A stretch of 19,162 nucleotides of DNA from Rhizosphaericola sp047606825 (GTDB lineage: Bacteria > Bacteroidota > Bacteroidia > Chitinophagales > Chitinophagaceae): NCBI GenBank assembly GCA_047606825.1, contig JASGDY010000039.1:1-19162 (forward strand). The letters run 5' to 3'. Position numbers and translations under genes: made by a program. The notes under the pieces are model-generated. The model was not told the origin of the DNA. It was given only the letters and a program-made list of their open reading frames with translations, and did no database searches. Positions 1 to 8,136 of the stretch are shown one piece after another (the stretch's first letter is position 1; every line of letters starts with the position of its first letter).

Positions 1-10
1 AAAAAGTCAA

Positions 11-149
11 GTCCGCAAAAGGCGAACGCTGCGCGCCAGTCGTGTTGGCGCTTCGGAACATTTCCGGCGGCTGTTGCAGCTTTGTGGCTGTTTTCAAACC
101 GCGCCGGAAACACCTCCCGCGCCAACGCTCCTTTTTGCTGTTTGCGGAC
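11..149. repeat. Large imperfect palindrome (about 140 bp)
   Basis: Three nested sets of complementary arms are visible. GTCCGCAAA at 11-19 pairs with TTTGCGGAC at 141-149 (9 bp). GTGTTGGCGC at 42-51 pairs with GCGCCAACGC at 119-128 with one G-T wobble. TTTCCGGCG at 61-69 pairs with CGCCGGAAA at 102-110 (9 bp). The centre (70-101) carries a further small GCTG/CAGC hairpin. The stretch is GC-rich and has no open reading frame. It could be a mobile palindromic repeat, a cruciform site or part of a structured RNA; I do not recognise the family. The pairing is directly visible, the function is not. Confidence 0.55.
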
Positions 150-168
150 GGGGACATTGGTGTATTGA

Positions 169-321
169 GAAGGTCTATAGCGTTCCCTGTTGAATAATAT
201 AAACACAGGTTTGAACTCCGGGGAATCGCCGTCCGACCGCGGAAGTGAGGCAGGGAGAGCGGTGTTTTCTGCGGAGCAGTTGGAATCCTATAATAGTTTC
301 AACAGCCAGCAAGAGACCTTC
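169..321. ncRNA. Candidate structured RNA, 6S-like long hairpin
   Basis: GAAGGTCT (169-176) pairs with AGACCTTC (314-321), and CTGTTGAA (187-194) pairs with TTCAACAG (298-305), both 8 bp without mismatch. Inside lies an AT-rich unpaired bubble (about 195-206 against 290-297). Then AGG/CCT (207-209 with 287-289), AACT/AGTT (214-217 with 278-281) and CCG/CGG (218-220 with 272-274) continue the stem, followed by a GC-rich apical part. One long irregular hairpin of about 150 nt with a central bubble is the architecture of 6S RNA, and a Bacteroidota variant (6S-Flavo) is known. I cannot match primary sequence from memory, and a hairpin reads on either strand, so orientation is left open. It could also be another structured RNA or a palindromic repeat. 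Confidence 0.25.
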
Positions 322-486
322 CCGAAGCCGTAGCCGAACGGTTCAGCGCATTCATGATGTTTTTTCACAATAGGAAAATTTAGATGCGTTTGCCCTGATG
401 TGCACTCGCGCTTTTCAGATTTTCGCTAGCGCGTGGAGACGCCACGCCAGTAGAGCCACTATTGGTCGGTGTCCTTACCGGCCGTT
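322..486. other. Intergenic spacer 3' of the TPR gene
   Basis: No convincing gene is seen here. Two small hairpins occur: CGCGCT (407-412) with AGCGCG (428-433), and GGTCGG (464-469 region) with CCGGCC just outside the TPR stop codon. Neither is followed by a T-run in the direction of the minus-strand gene, so I do not call an intrinsic terminator. A T-run at about 359-365 has no strong stem before it. Confidence 0.4.
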
Positions 487-1914
487 CTAATGCCTTACCC
501 TGTTGTACCGTGCCAATATGTCTACGACGCGGCTGTTTTGCATGATGGCGGGGTTGAGTTCCAGTACTTTTCTGAACAGGCGCGGAGCGTGGCGCATACC
601 AAGTTCCAGTTGCAGCAGCGCTTCCTTGTTCTTGGTCTGTGCAAATGCCGCCATGGCAGCGTAGAAGTAGAAAACAGGTTTGCCGGAGGTTGCATCCAGT
701 GCCAGTAGGCTTTGGTTTTCTGCCTCTTCGTAGAACCCGGAGACGTAAAGGCCTTTGATTAAGGCTTCCCAGCCCGGGATGTTTTTAGGTTTTTGTTTGA
801 CGGCGATGCCGAAGTGGTAAATGGCTTCATTGTATTGGGACTGGTTCAGAAGGCATTCGCCCAAAGCCAAGTGGCATTCCGGAAAGGAGGCAATCCCCAG
901 CGCGGTTTCCAGGGATTTGATGGCATTCGGCCAGTTGTGCTCGTCCATGTAGGTGAGCGCGATTTTGTAGTATAGCTTTTGGTCTTCGGGTTGCAGGTGG
1001 GATGCTTTGCGGTAGTTGAGCCGTGCCTGTGCAAATTGTTGCAATCTATGATAACAGTGGCCGATGGCTTCGTAGAGCAAGTCTTCGGGCCTTGTCAGAC
1101 CGATGACCGTGTCGAGCACTTCGATAGCTTGTTTGTATTTGCGCATACGGATGTAGATGTCGCCGAGGTTGCGATAGGCGATGTCAAACTTTTCGTTGAT
1201 GGCGATGGCGTATTGATAAGCATCGATGGCTTTTTCGTAGAGTTTGAGTCCTTGGTACGCTGCTGCAAGGTTGAACCAAGCAAGCTCGTTGTAGGGGTTT
1301 TCGTCAATGATATTTTGGTGGATGCGTATGGATTCCTCAAAACGACCGGAGAAGTCCGTCCAGTAACAGATTTTGTACAGCGCCACCTCGTCGTTGGGTG
1401 CCATTTCCAATATCATTTTCAGACAGTCAAATACCATGTCGAAAAGTTCATAATCGTCAAATACGTCCACGTATTCAAACAAAAGGTCGAGCTTCTCGTC
1501 CTCTTCAAACAATGCCAGCGATTGCCAGAAGATATGGTATGCCGCGTCTGGCTCGTTGAGTGCCAGCAGCGCATCGACTTTCAGTATGTAGATGTTGATG
1601 TCGTCGCTGTTGAGCAACTGTGCCTGTTCCAATATGTCGAGTGACAGATTGTATTTCCTGTCAGCGATGAGGAGGTCTGCGTGCTTAACCATCAACTCTG
1701 CGGAAAAAGGATAGTACTCCCGTGCGGAGGCGGCAACTTCCAGTGCTTTATTGAGGTTTTGTAGTTCGTCAAAATAGTCAATAAGCAACTCAAAGGACAT
1801 CTCGCTAGGTATGCTGCCCGTTTTCTGCGCTGACAGGTCGTCGTACTGTTTGATAATATCCGTAATGGATTGCATTTCCTGTTCATCGTCGAAATCCAAG
1901 AATTCTTCCTCCAT
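487..1914 (-). CDS. Tetratricopeptide repeat protein
   Basis: A 475-residue soluble protein with an acidic N-terminus (MEEEFLDFDDEQE). It is built of helical TPR units throughout; the clearest lie at about residues 210-380, with repeated W/Y-x2-L-x2-A/G-x3-Y-x8-A pattern, for example FNLAAAYQGLKLYEKAI followed by YRNLGDIYIRMRKYKQAI. There is no signal peptide, membrane segment or catalytic motif, so it is probably a cytoplasmic protein-protein scaffold; the partner is unknown. The ATG start sits just after an A/T-rich leader with a plausible promoter 34 nt upstream. The gene stands alone on the minus strand, divergent from the small exported protein at 2198. The family assignment is secure, the role is not. 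Confidence 0.85.
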   Translation of the reverse strand: MEEEFLDFDDEQEMQSITDIIKQYDDLSAQKTGSIPSEMSFELLIDYFDELQNLNKALEVAASAREYYPFSAELMVKHADLLIADRKYNLSLDILEQAQLLNSDDINIYILKVDALLALNEPDAAYHIFWQSLALFEEDEKLDLLFEYVDVFDDYELFDMVFDCLKMILEMAPNDEVALYKICYWTDFSGRFEESIRIHQNIIDENPYNELAWFNLAAAYQGLKLYEKAIDAYQYAIAINEKFDIAYRNLGDIYIRMRKYKQAIEVLDTVIGLTRPEDLLYEAIGHCYHRLQQFAQARLNYRKASHLQPEDQKLYYKIALTYMDEHNWPNAIKSLETALGIASFPECHLALGECLLNQSQYNEAIYHFGIAVKQKPKNIPGWEALIKGLYVSGFYEEAENQSLLALDATSGKPVFYFYAAMAAFAQTKNKEALLQLELGMRHAPRLFRKVLELNPAIMQNSRVVDILARYNRVRH

Positions 1915-1947
1915 AGAAATATTTTTTGCGGTTAGATGTCGTGTGTT

Positions 1948-1979
1948 CCAAAATACAAGCTAAAGTAAAGTAGAATAAA
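1948..1979 (-). promoter_or_regulatory. Possible promoter of the TPR gene
   Basis: Read on the minus strand, TTTA (1979-1976) is followed after 20 nt by TATTTTGG (1955-1948), one base off the Bacteroidota -7 consensus TAnnTTTG. The implied leader is about 30 nt before the ATG at 1914. Confidence 0.3.
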
Positions 1980-2180
1980 GAACTCTGCCAAGTTTTTTGC
2001 GCGATAATTTTAAAATTGTTGGCTAGTATGCTGTTAGTAAGTCTCGCATCTTATACCTTAAATACGTTACGTCCCCGGGCCTTATGCCTCTTTATATGCC
2101 ATTGACCGACAAAAATCCAGTTTTTACCACATTTTTACAATTTCGATAACATTTTTTGCTGTTATTATGTTTTATTTCTA

Positions 2181-2188
2181 TAGTTTTG
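2181..2188 (+). promoter_or_regulatory. Possible -7 box ahead of the small exported protein
   Basis: TAGTTTTG matches TAnnTTTG. TTTG at 2155-2158 lies 22 nt upstream as a possible -33 element. The start codon at 2198 is only 9 nt after the box, so the transcript would have almost no leader. Confidence 0.3.
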
Positions 2189-2197
2189 CAGTCAGAT

Positions 2198-2587
2198 ATG
2201 CGCAGAAATAGTTACATATTGTCGTTTTTGGTTCTTTTGAGTGCCGTATTTGGCATCCAAAGGGCTTCTGCTGCATTTATCATAGATGACGATGGAGGTG
2301 CCAAGAAAGAAAACAAATTTTCGTTGAGGCAGTTGCGCCATACAGAATCGCCTTTCTCCCTTTCGTCTTTAAGCCGGAGAAGAGACTTCGTAGATTACAA
2401 CAATAATATGATGTATGCGCTCCCGCCTTTGGGGGCTCTTCCAATGAACTCCGTGGAGGTGCAGTCTCCTGTGTTGCTCCAAAAAGGACATACCATGTAT
2501 ATCTACAATTATAAATACAAGGTAAAGTCGAGCAATCCTCTACCTATGTTTAGGATACCGACACCGGCTGACAATCGTTTAAAATAA
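2198..2587 (+). CDS. Small exported hypothetical protein
   Basis: A 129-residue protein beginning MRRNSYILSFLVLLSAVFG, a classic signal peptide with a positive N-terminus, a hydrophobic core and a likely signal peptidase I site after ASA at about residue 25. There is no lipobox cysteine. The mature part is basic and rich in Ser, Asn and Tyr (for example YNNNMMYALPPLGALP), with no recognised domain. I chose this ATG over an in-frame one at 2156 because the upstream extension would bury the signal peptide and overlap a possible promoter. It lies between the divergent TPR gene and rpmH with its own promoter. Probably periplasmic or surface-exposed; function unknown. Confidence 0.6.
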   Translation: MRRNSYILSFLVLLSAVFGIQRASAAFIIDDDGGAKKENKFSLRQLRHTESPFSLSSLSRRRDFVDYNNNMMYALPPLGALPMNSVEVQSPVLLQKGHTMYIYNYKYKVKSSNPLPMFRIPTPADNRLK

Positions 2588-2588
2588 T

Positions 2589-2619
2589 TTTTCCAGTTTC
2601 GTTTTTTGTCTTACCTTTG
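2589..2619 (+). promoter_or_regulatory. rpmH promoter, Bacteroidota type
   Basis: TACCTTTG at 2612-2619 is a full match to TAnnTTTG. A TTTT tract at 2589-2592 is placed 19 nt upstream, where the TTTG-like -33 element is expected. The leader to the rpmH ATG would be about 85 nt. Confidence 0.55.
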
Positions 2620-2707
2620 CACTCCTTTCACCAGGTGGCAGTAATGGTAGCTGTTTCCCTACATTTGAAAATTAACTTAAACAAAAGGTTTTATAAATTA
2701 TTAAAAA

Positions 2708-2866
2708 ATGAAGCGTACATACCAACCGCATAATCGTCGTCGCAAAACAGTCCATGGTTTCCGTGAACGCATGTCTACTGCCAATGGTCGCAAAGTATTG
2801 GCCCGTCGCCGTGCCAAAGGACGTAAGAAATTGACCGTTTCCAGCGAAAAGAAAGGTCTGAAATAA
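2708..2866 (+). CDS. rpmH: 50S ribosomal protein L34
   Basis: A 52-residue, strongly basic protein beginning MKRTYQPHNRRRKTVHGFRE, followed by RMSTANGRKVLARRRAKGRK. This is the near-invariant L34 signature; the short Lys-rich C-terminal tail suits Bacteroidota. L34 binds 23S rRNA in the large subunit. It has its own promoter and a strong terminator, so it is a monocistronic unit. The rnpA and dnaA genes that often accompany it elsewhere are not in this window. Confidence 0.97.
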   Translation: MKRTYQPHNRRRKTVHGFRERMSTANGRKVLARRRAKGRKKLTVSSEKKGLK

Positions 2867-2896
2867 TTGATGTCATTGTCAATAGCAATTGCATAC

Positions 2897-2925
2897 AAAA
2901 GCCCCACGACAAGTGGGGCTTTTTT
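2897..2925 (+). terminator. Intrinsic terminator of rpmH
   Basis: GCCCCAC (2901-2907), a 5-nt loop, GTGGGGC (2913-2919) and a run of T (2920-2925). The A-run before the stem also pairs with the T-run, so it may act in both directions. It lies 30 nt after the rpmH stop. Confidence 0.9.
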
Positions 2926-3056
2926 GTTTATATGGTGCATTGTTTGGAAATGTGCATAGAAAATACGTACCACACCCTACGGGTCTGTGTCTTCAATTAA
3001 CAACTTTCCGCATCCTTATGCGGCGTACTTGTATCATTGCAATAAAAATTAAAACG

Positions 3057-4103
3057 ATGAAACAGCAAGAACCTGTCAAAATCAGTTTCAAAAACGATTA
3101 CAGTGAAGGTTGCCACCCTGCCATCTTGCAACAGTTGGTGGAAGCCAATATGCGGCAGGAAGAAGGCTACGGCGATGATAGTTATTGCCGTGAAGCGCGG
3201 TCGCTTATCTCAGGGAAAACGGGTGTGCCGGAAGCGCAAATCCATTTTGTCCCAATCGGTACGCAGACCAATCTTTTGGCTTTTGGCACACTGTTGAAAC
3301 CTTACGAATATGCCATCGCTGCGGAGTCCGGACACGTTGTCTATGTGGAAGCCGGTGCCATTGAGGCGACCGGACACAAAATAATTCCGCTCCATACGCA
3401 GATGGACGGCAAGGTGCACATCGATGATTTGGAAGTGTTTTTTGAGAAAATGGTCGACATACACAATATGCTGGTTCCGAGGCTGTTGTATATTTCCAAT
3501 ACAACGGAAATGGGTGGGGTGTATTCCAAGGACGAACTACAGTCCCTCTCTGGATATTGCCGTCAAAAAAACCTGTTGCTCTATCTGGACGGTGCTCGCT
3601 TGGCATCGGCGATGGCAGCCAATGGCTTGACATTCGAGGATTTGGCACGATATACGGATGCGTTTTATATCGGTGCGACCAAGGTGGGGGGCATGATGGG
3701 AGAGGCGTTGGTATTGGTACGTCCGGAGTTGAACGAGGGCTTCCCCATTGTCCAAAAACAGCGCGGCGCGACCTTGGCGAAAAGCCGTTTTTTGGGTGTC
3801 CAGTTTGTCGAATTGCTCCGCGGCAATCTGTATGTCGAGCTCGGTCGCCATGCCAACAGGATGGCCGCCAAACTCGCCCATGCGATTGCCCGGGCGGGAC
3901 TTGACTTCTTGACCCCGCCGGTTTCCAACCAGATATTTCCCATATTGCCCAATCTGCTTATTGGACATCTGTCCGCGAAATATGGGTTTTACACCTGGAA
4001 AAAAATCGACGCCGATTTCACGGCAATCCGTTTGGTTACGTCCTGGGCGACAAAAGAAGAAAACGTGGATGCGTTTATCGCGGATTTCCAGTCTTTTTCC
4101 TAA
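3057..4103 (+). CDS. Low-specificity threonine aldolase / beta-eliminating lyase family
   Basis: A 348-residue fold-type I PLP enzyme, likely cleaving L-threonine or a related beta-hydroxy amino acid to glycine plus aldehyde in the cytoplasm. Visible landmarks are GTQTN at 68-72 (phosphate binding), His93 in SGHVVYVEAG (stacking on PLP), LDGARL at 177-182 (Asp that binds the pyridine nitrogen, and a substrate Arg), and the PLP lysine K209 in YIGATKVGGMMGEA. Length is normal for the family. The ATG at 3057 is chosen because an in-frame start at 2889 would run through the rpmH terminator. A CCGCAT/ATGCGG hairpin (3008-3023) lies in the leader. The related beta-eliminating lyases share the fold, so exact substrate is open. 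Confidence 0.85.
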   Translation: MKQQEPVKISFKNDYSEGCHPAILQQLVEANMRQEEGYGDDSYCREARSLISGKTGVPEAQIHFVPIGTQTNLLAFGTLLKPYEYAIAAESGHVVYVEAGAIEATGHKIIPLHTQMDGKVHIDDLEVFFEKMVDIHNMLVPRLLYISNTTEMGGVYSKDELQSLSGYCRQKNLLLYLDGARLASAMAANGLTFEDLARYTDAFYIGATKVGGMMGEALVLVRPELNEGFPIVQKQRGATLAKSRFLGVQFVELLRGNLYVELGRHANRMAAKLAHAIARAGLDFLTPPVSNQIFPILPNLLIGHLSAKYGFYTWKKIDADFTAIRLVTSWATKEENVDAFIADFQSFS

Positions 4104-4145
4104 AAATACGTCAGCTTGTGGACCGCAAACTTGGTGCGTGAAAAA

Positions 4146-4176
4146 TTTAATGTACGTTTGACCTCGTATATCTTTG
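4146..4176 (+). promoter_or_regulatory. Promoter of the M20 amidohydrolase gene
   Basis: TTTA (4146-4149), 19 nt spacer, then TATCTTTG (4169-4176), a full TAnnTTTG match. The start codon follows 22 nt later at 4199. Confidence 0.5.
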
Positions 4177-4198
4177 CAGTACGTCATAAAATGCGAAA

Positions 4199-5386
4199 AT
4201 GCTGAAGGAAAAAATCAAGTCAAAAGCAAGCGCTTATAAAGACGAATACATTGCTGTCCGACGACACTTGCACCGTCATCCTGAACTAAGCTACAAGGAA
4301 CGGGAAACTTCCCTTTTTGTCCAAAAACAATTGTCCCAATACGGCATTCCGTTTGCCGTAATGGCGGAAACCGGCGTAGTAGGTCTTATTGAAGGGGTAA
4401 ATCCCGCTTCCAGAATCATTGCCCTGCGAGCGGACATGGACGCACTGCCGATTGAGGAACTGAACGATATTGATTTCAAATCGGAAAATAAAGGTGTCAT
4501 GCACGCCTGTGGCCACGACGTACACACGACTTGTCTGTTGGGCGCCGCGCGTATCCTGTCTGAACTGAAAGAGGAATGGGAAGGTACCGTCAAGCTGATT
4601 TTCCAGCCAGGTGAGGAAAAAAATCCCGGAGGTGCGAGCCTGATGATTAAGGCAGGTGTATTGGGCAATCCCAAGCCCCAAGGTATTTTTGGGCTGCACG
4701 TCCATCCGCTGTTGCCTGTTGGGCGGCTGAGTTTCCGTGAAGGCAAATGTATGGCAAGTGCCGATGAACTTTATTTTACCATTAAAGGAAAAGGCGGCCA
4801 CGCAGCGCAGCCCAACCTCACGGTTGATACGATATTGGCGGCATCGCAGCTTGTGGTCAACCTCCAGCAGGTTATCAGCCGCAACAGAAACCCTTTTTCG
4901 CCGTCCGTGTTGTCGATTTGTAGTTTTCAGGGTGGTTATACGACCAACGTCATCCCGAGCGAAGTGCAGCTCAAAGGGACTTTTCGCGCGATGGACGAGG
5001 CTTGGCGTTTCCGTGCGCACGAGCTTATCGCCAACGAAGCCGACGGAACGGCTTTGGCTACGGGTGCGACGATTGATACATTGGTCGATGTGGGTTATCC
5101 TTCCGTGGACAACAACGCTGACTTCACAAAAGTAGGACGTGCGATTGCGGAAGATTTTCTCGGTGCGGACAATGTGGAAGAAACAGAGTTGCGGATGGGG
5201 GCGGAGGATTTTGGGTATTATACCCAGGCGATTCCTGGCTGTTTTTTTCGGCTGGGTGTCCGGAACGAGGAAAAAGGATATGTCAACAATGTACATACGC
5301 CGCATTTCATGGTGGACGAAAACGCTATCGAAATCGGCATGGGCGTGATGGCGTTTTTGGGGGCGACGGCCGTTCTAATCCAATAG
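4199..5386 (+). CDS. M20 family metallo-amidohydrolase (N-acyl amino acid / hippurate type)
   Basis: A 395-residue cytoplasmic zinc-type hydrolase that removes acyl groups from N-acyl amino acids or related amides. Motifs seen in order: RRHLHRHPELS at 21-31, ALRADMDALP at 75-84, the metal-binding HACGHDVHT at 102-110 (Cys104, His106), the EE pair at 139-140 in FQPGEE, GLHVHP at 165-170 (His167), and a C-terminal NNVHTPHF histidine. The dimerisation domain lies roughly at 185-300. All expected metal ligands are present, so it should be active. No signal peptide is seen. The subfamily is that of AmhX/HipO/YxeP-like enzymes; the substrate cannot be told from sequence alone. Confidence 0.9.
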   Translation: MLKEKIKSKASAYKDEYIAVRRHLHRHPELSYKERETSLFVQKQLSQYGIPFAVMAETGVVGLIEGVNPASRIIALRADMDALPIEELNDIDFKSENKGVMHACGHDVHTTCLLGAARILSELKEEWEGTVKLIFQPGEEKNPGGASLMIKAGVLGNPKPQGIFGLHVHPLLPVGRLSFREGKCMASADELYFTIKGKGGHAAQPNLTVDTILAASQLVVNLQQVISRNRNPFSPSVLSICSFQGGYTTNVIPSEVQLKGTFRAMDEAWRFRAHELIANEADGTALATGATIDTLVDVGYPSVDNNADFTKVGRAIAEDFLGADNVEETELRMGAEDFGYYTQAIPGCFFRLGVRNEEKGYVNNVHTPHFMVDENAIEIGMGVMAFLGATAVLIQ

Positions 5387-5400
5387 TTGTTAAGCTATTG
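5381..5400 (+). terminator. Weak hairpin at the amidohydrolase stop codon
   Basis: CAATAGTT (5381-5388), loop GTTA, AGCTATTG (5393-5400), eight pairs with one wobble, with the stop codon inside the stem. The following tract CCCATTTCTT is only loosely T-rich, so termination here is a guess. Confidence 0.3.
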
Positions 5401-5408
5401 CCCATTTC

Positions 5409-5447
5409 TTCTCCCACCGTTCCCCGGAGCGAACTTTGCCGGGAGAA
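5409..5447 (+). promoter_or_regulatory. Leader hairpin upstream of maeB
   Basis: TTCTCCC (5409-5415) pairs with GGGAGAA (5441-5447), and inside it GTTC (5419-5422) pairs with GAAC (5431-5434). It lies about 60 nt ahead of the maeB ATG. A near-consensus -7 box (GAACTTTG, 5431-5438) overlaps the right arm, so it could be an operator-like palindrome or an mRNA structure. Confidence 0.3.
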
Positions 5448-5509
5448 TACCGTTTCCCATTTGCATCAGGGGACCAGCACTTTTTACTTTTTAATTATTT
5501 TAGATTGTT

Positions 5510-7855
5510 ATGTCCAATAAATTACAGAACGAACAGGCATTGGAATACCATGCTTCCGGACGACCGGGAAAGATAGCGGTCGTACCGACTAAAGAAACCA
5601 AGACGCAGCGCGACTTGTCCTTGGCATACAGCCCGGGTGTCGCCGTACCTTGCCGCGCCATTGCGCAAAACAAGGAAGACGTGTATAAATACACCGCAAA
5701 AGGCAACCTTGTCGCGGTCATCAGCAACGGAACCGCGGTTTTAGGTCTGGGCGATATCGGTCCGGAGGCCGGCAAACCAGTCATGGAAGGCAAAGGCGTC
5801 CTGTTCAAGATATTTGCGGATATCGACGTGTTCGACATCGAGATTGCCGAGAAAGACCCGGAAAAATTTGTCCAAATCGTAAAGGCACTCGAACCGACTT
5901 TTGGTGGTATCAATCTTGAAGACATCAAGGCGCCCGAATGTTTTTATATTGAAAGACATTTGAAAGAACAGTTGAATATTCCGGTGATGCACGATGACCA
6001 GCACGGTACGGCAATCATCAGTGCCGCGGCACTCGTCAACGCTCTGGAAATACAGGGCAAAAGAATTGAGGATGTCCGTTTCGTTGTGAGCGGTGCCGGC
6101 GCGGCGGCGATGGCGTGTGTGCAGATGTACGTGGCCATGGGTGCCAATCCAACGCATTTTACCATGTTTGACATTGACGGCGTTTTGCATAAAGGGCGGG
6201 ACCTGGACGAACTCAAACAAAAATTTGCCATTGACAACCCCGACGTGAAACTGGCAGACGCAATGAAAGGCGCAGATGTCTTTTTGGGACTGAGTGCGGG
6301 AAATCTTTTGAGCCAGGACATGGTACGGTCGATGGCTTCCAAACCGATTGTGTTTGCGATGGCGAATCCGGACCCGGAGATAACTTATGATGCGGCGACC
6401 GAAGTACGCGACGACATCATCATGGCAACGGGACGCACCGACTACCCCAACCAGGTCAACAATGTATTGGGCTTTCCGTATATTTTCCGTGGTGCGCTGG
6501 ACGTGCGGGCAACCGCAATCAACGAAGAAATGAAGAAGGCCGCGGCGCGTGCGTTGGCGGATTTGACCAAAACGCCTGTCCCTGACATCGTTACCATGGC
6601 CTACGAAAAGAAACAAATGTCTTTCGGACCGGAATATATCATCCCCAAACCTTTGGATCCGCGCCTGTTGGCAACTGTCGCTCCCGCCGTGGCAAAGGCG
6701 GCAATCGAAAGCGGTGTTGCTCAAGCACCGATTACGGACTGGGACGCCTACACTATCGAGCTGAACAAACGTCTTGGCTTGGACAACCAATTGATACGCA
6801 TCATCGGTGCCAAAGCACGTAAAGACCCGAAACGCATCGTATTTGTCGAAGCGGACAATATCAAAATCCTGAAAGCGGCAAGCATTTCCTACGAGGAAGG
6901 TATTTGTTTCCCGATCCTGCTCGGTCCTGTGGACAAGATCAAACGCATGGCAGAGGAAGAAGGCATCGACATTTCCGAATTTCTCATTATCAACCCTGCC
7001 GACGACGACCAGGAAGCAACGAGAATCCGTTACGGTATGCGTTACTATGAAAAACGCCAACGTAAGGGTTCCAATAAATACGAGAGTATCAAGGCGATGC
7101 GCGACCGCAACGCTTACGGGGCGATGATGGTCGAAATGGGTGATGCTGATAGCATGATTTCCGGGTTGACGCGCAAATATGCGGCTGCCATCCGCCCTGC
7201 GCTGACGATCATCGGTACCAAACCCGGTGTGAAGCGCATCGCAGGTATGTATATCGTATTGACACCCAAAGGCCCGTTGTTCATGGCGGACACGACTATC
7301 AACCTCGACCCGACGGCCGAAGAACTGGCGGACATTACTTTGCTCGTGGCGAAAGAAATCCAGAGTTTCAACATTACCCCAAAGATTGCAATGGTCAGCC
7401 ACAGTAATTTTGGTAGCACCGATTCTCCGGAAGCGAAAAAAATGGCAAAAGCAACACAGTTAGTCAAGGAGCGCGCCCCCGAACTGACTGTTGACGGCGA
7501 AATGCAGGCTTGGCTGCCGTTTGACCAGGAAGTCATGCATGAAAATTATGATTTCAGTTCTCTTGTCGGTCAAGATGTCAATACCTTGATTTTCCCCAAT
7601 CTCACGGCGGGCAACGCTGCGTACAACTTGCTCAACAAGGTTGGTGGTGCCGACCTGATTGGTCCTATATTGGTCGGTCTGGACAAGCCCGTCCATGTAT
7701 TGCAGTTGGGAAGCGACGTGCGGAGCATCATCAACACCGCCAATATCGCGGTCATCGATGCACAGTTGGAAGACCAACAGCATAACCGTACTTGCCAAGA
7801 TGGCATCAAAGGTGTTCTTTACTGGAGTCGTTTGAAAGAAAAAATGGGCTATTAA
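5510..7855 (+). CDS. maeB: NADP-dependent malic enzyme with C-terminal phosphotransacetylase-like domain
   Basis: A 781-residue multi-domain enzyme that oxidatively decarboxylates malate to pyruvate, giving NADPH. The malic N-domain carries AYSPGVAVPC at 39-48 (catalytic Tyr40), Lys95 in EGKGVLFK, and the metal-binding stretch NLEDIKAPECF at 135-145 with HDDQHGTA at 161-168. The NAD(P)-binding domain has VVSGAGAAAMAC at 192-203. From about residue 430 the protein continues as a phosphotransacetylase-like domain, which in MaeB of other bacteria is regulatory (acetyl-CoA control) rather than catalytic. The length matches the MaeB class. It stands alone, with a leader hairpin upstream. No obvious terminator follows; the 281-nt spacer to the next gene contains no reading frame I would call. 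Confidence 0.95.
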   Translation: MSNKLQNEQALEYHASGRPGKIAVVPTKETKTQRDLSLAYSPGVAVPCRAIAQNKEDVYKYTAKGNLVAVISNGTAVLGLGDIGPEAGKPVMEGKGVLFKIFADIDVFDIEIAEKDPEKFVQIVKALEPTFGGINLEDIKAPECFYIERHLKEQLNIPVMHDDQHGTAIISAAALVNALEIQGKRIEDVRFVVSGAGAAAMACVQMYVAMGANPTHFTMFDIDGVLHKGRDLDELKQKFAIDNPDVKLADAMKGADVFLGLSAGNLLSQDMVRSMASKPIVFAMANPDPEITYDAATEVRDDIIMATGRTDYPNQVNNVLGFPYIFRGALDVRATAINEEMKKAAARALADLTKTPVPDIVTMAYEKKQMSFGPEYIIPKPLDPRLLATVAPAVAKAAIESGVAQAPITDWDAYTIELNKRLGLDNQLIRIIGAKARKDPKRIVFVEADNIKILKAASISYEEGICFPILLGPVDKIKRMAEEEGIDISEFLIINPADDDQEATRIRYGMRYYEKRQRKGSNKYESIKAMRDRNAYGAMMVEMGDADSMISGLTRKYAAAIRPALTIIGTKPGVKRIAGMYIVLTPKGPLFMADTTINLDPTAEELADITLLVAKEIQSFNITPKIAMVSHSNFGSTDSPEAKKMAKATQLVKERAPELTVDGEMQAWLPFDQEVMHENYDFSSLVGQDVNTLIFPNLTAGNAAYNLLNKVGGADLIGPILVGLDKPVHVLQLGSDVRSIINTANIAVIDAQLEDQQHNRTCQDGIKGVLYWSRLKEKMGY

Positions 7856-8136
7856 GGAAAAAAAGGACGATGATGTTTTGAGGTGTTGGTAGTTGGTATG
7901 TTGCATATAAAAAAGTGCAATGGAGATAGCGTGGACACGTTGCGTGGCAGTGGCGTGCTAATGTATTCTTTCTCTAATGGCATCGTCCATTTTCATGCGG
8001 CGCATATAAAATGAAACAATTTACCCATTTTAGGGAATTTGTCTGTTTCTTTGCGGAGATATAATTTTAATATAGAACCAAGGGCATTAAGCATTCCGCT
8101 TTTTTTACTTTTTATTTTTGCCTTTTTACTTTATAC

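Noticed and set aside
169..321. SRP RNA, tmRNA or RNase P RNA
   Set aside because: The conserved SRP tetraloop region, the tmRNA 3' end and the RNase P P4 sequence were looked for by eye and not seen.
979..1644. 221-residue open frame on the plus strand
   Set aside because: Antisense to the TPR gene; Phe/Val-rich shadow with no family features.
2889..3056. Upstream ATG extension of the threonine aldolase-like gene
   Set aside because: It begins inside the rpmH terminator and reads Cys/Arg-rich sequence unlike any family N-terminus.
4286..5305. 339-residue open frame on the minus strand
   Set aside because: Antisense to the amidohydrolase, whose metal ligands are all in the plus frame.
5741..7402. 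553-residue open frame on the minus strand
   Set aside because: Antisense shadow of maeB; the translation is His/Arg/Phe-rich without domain signals.
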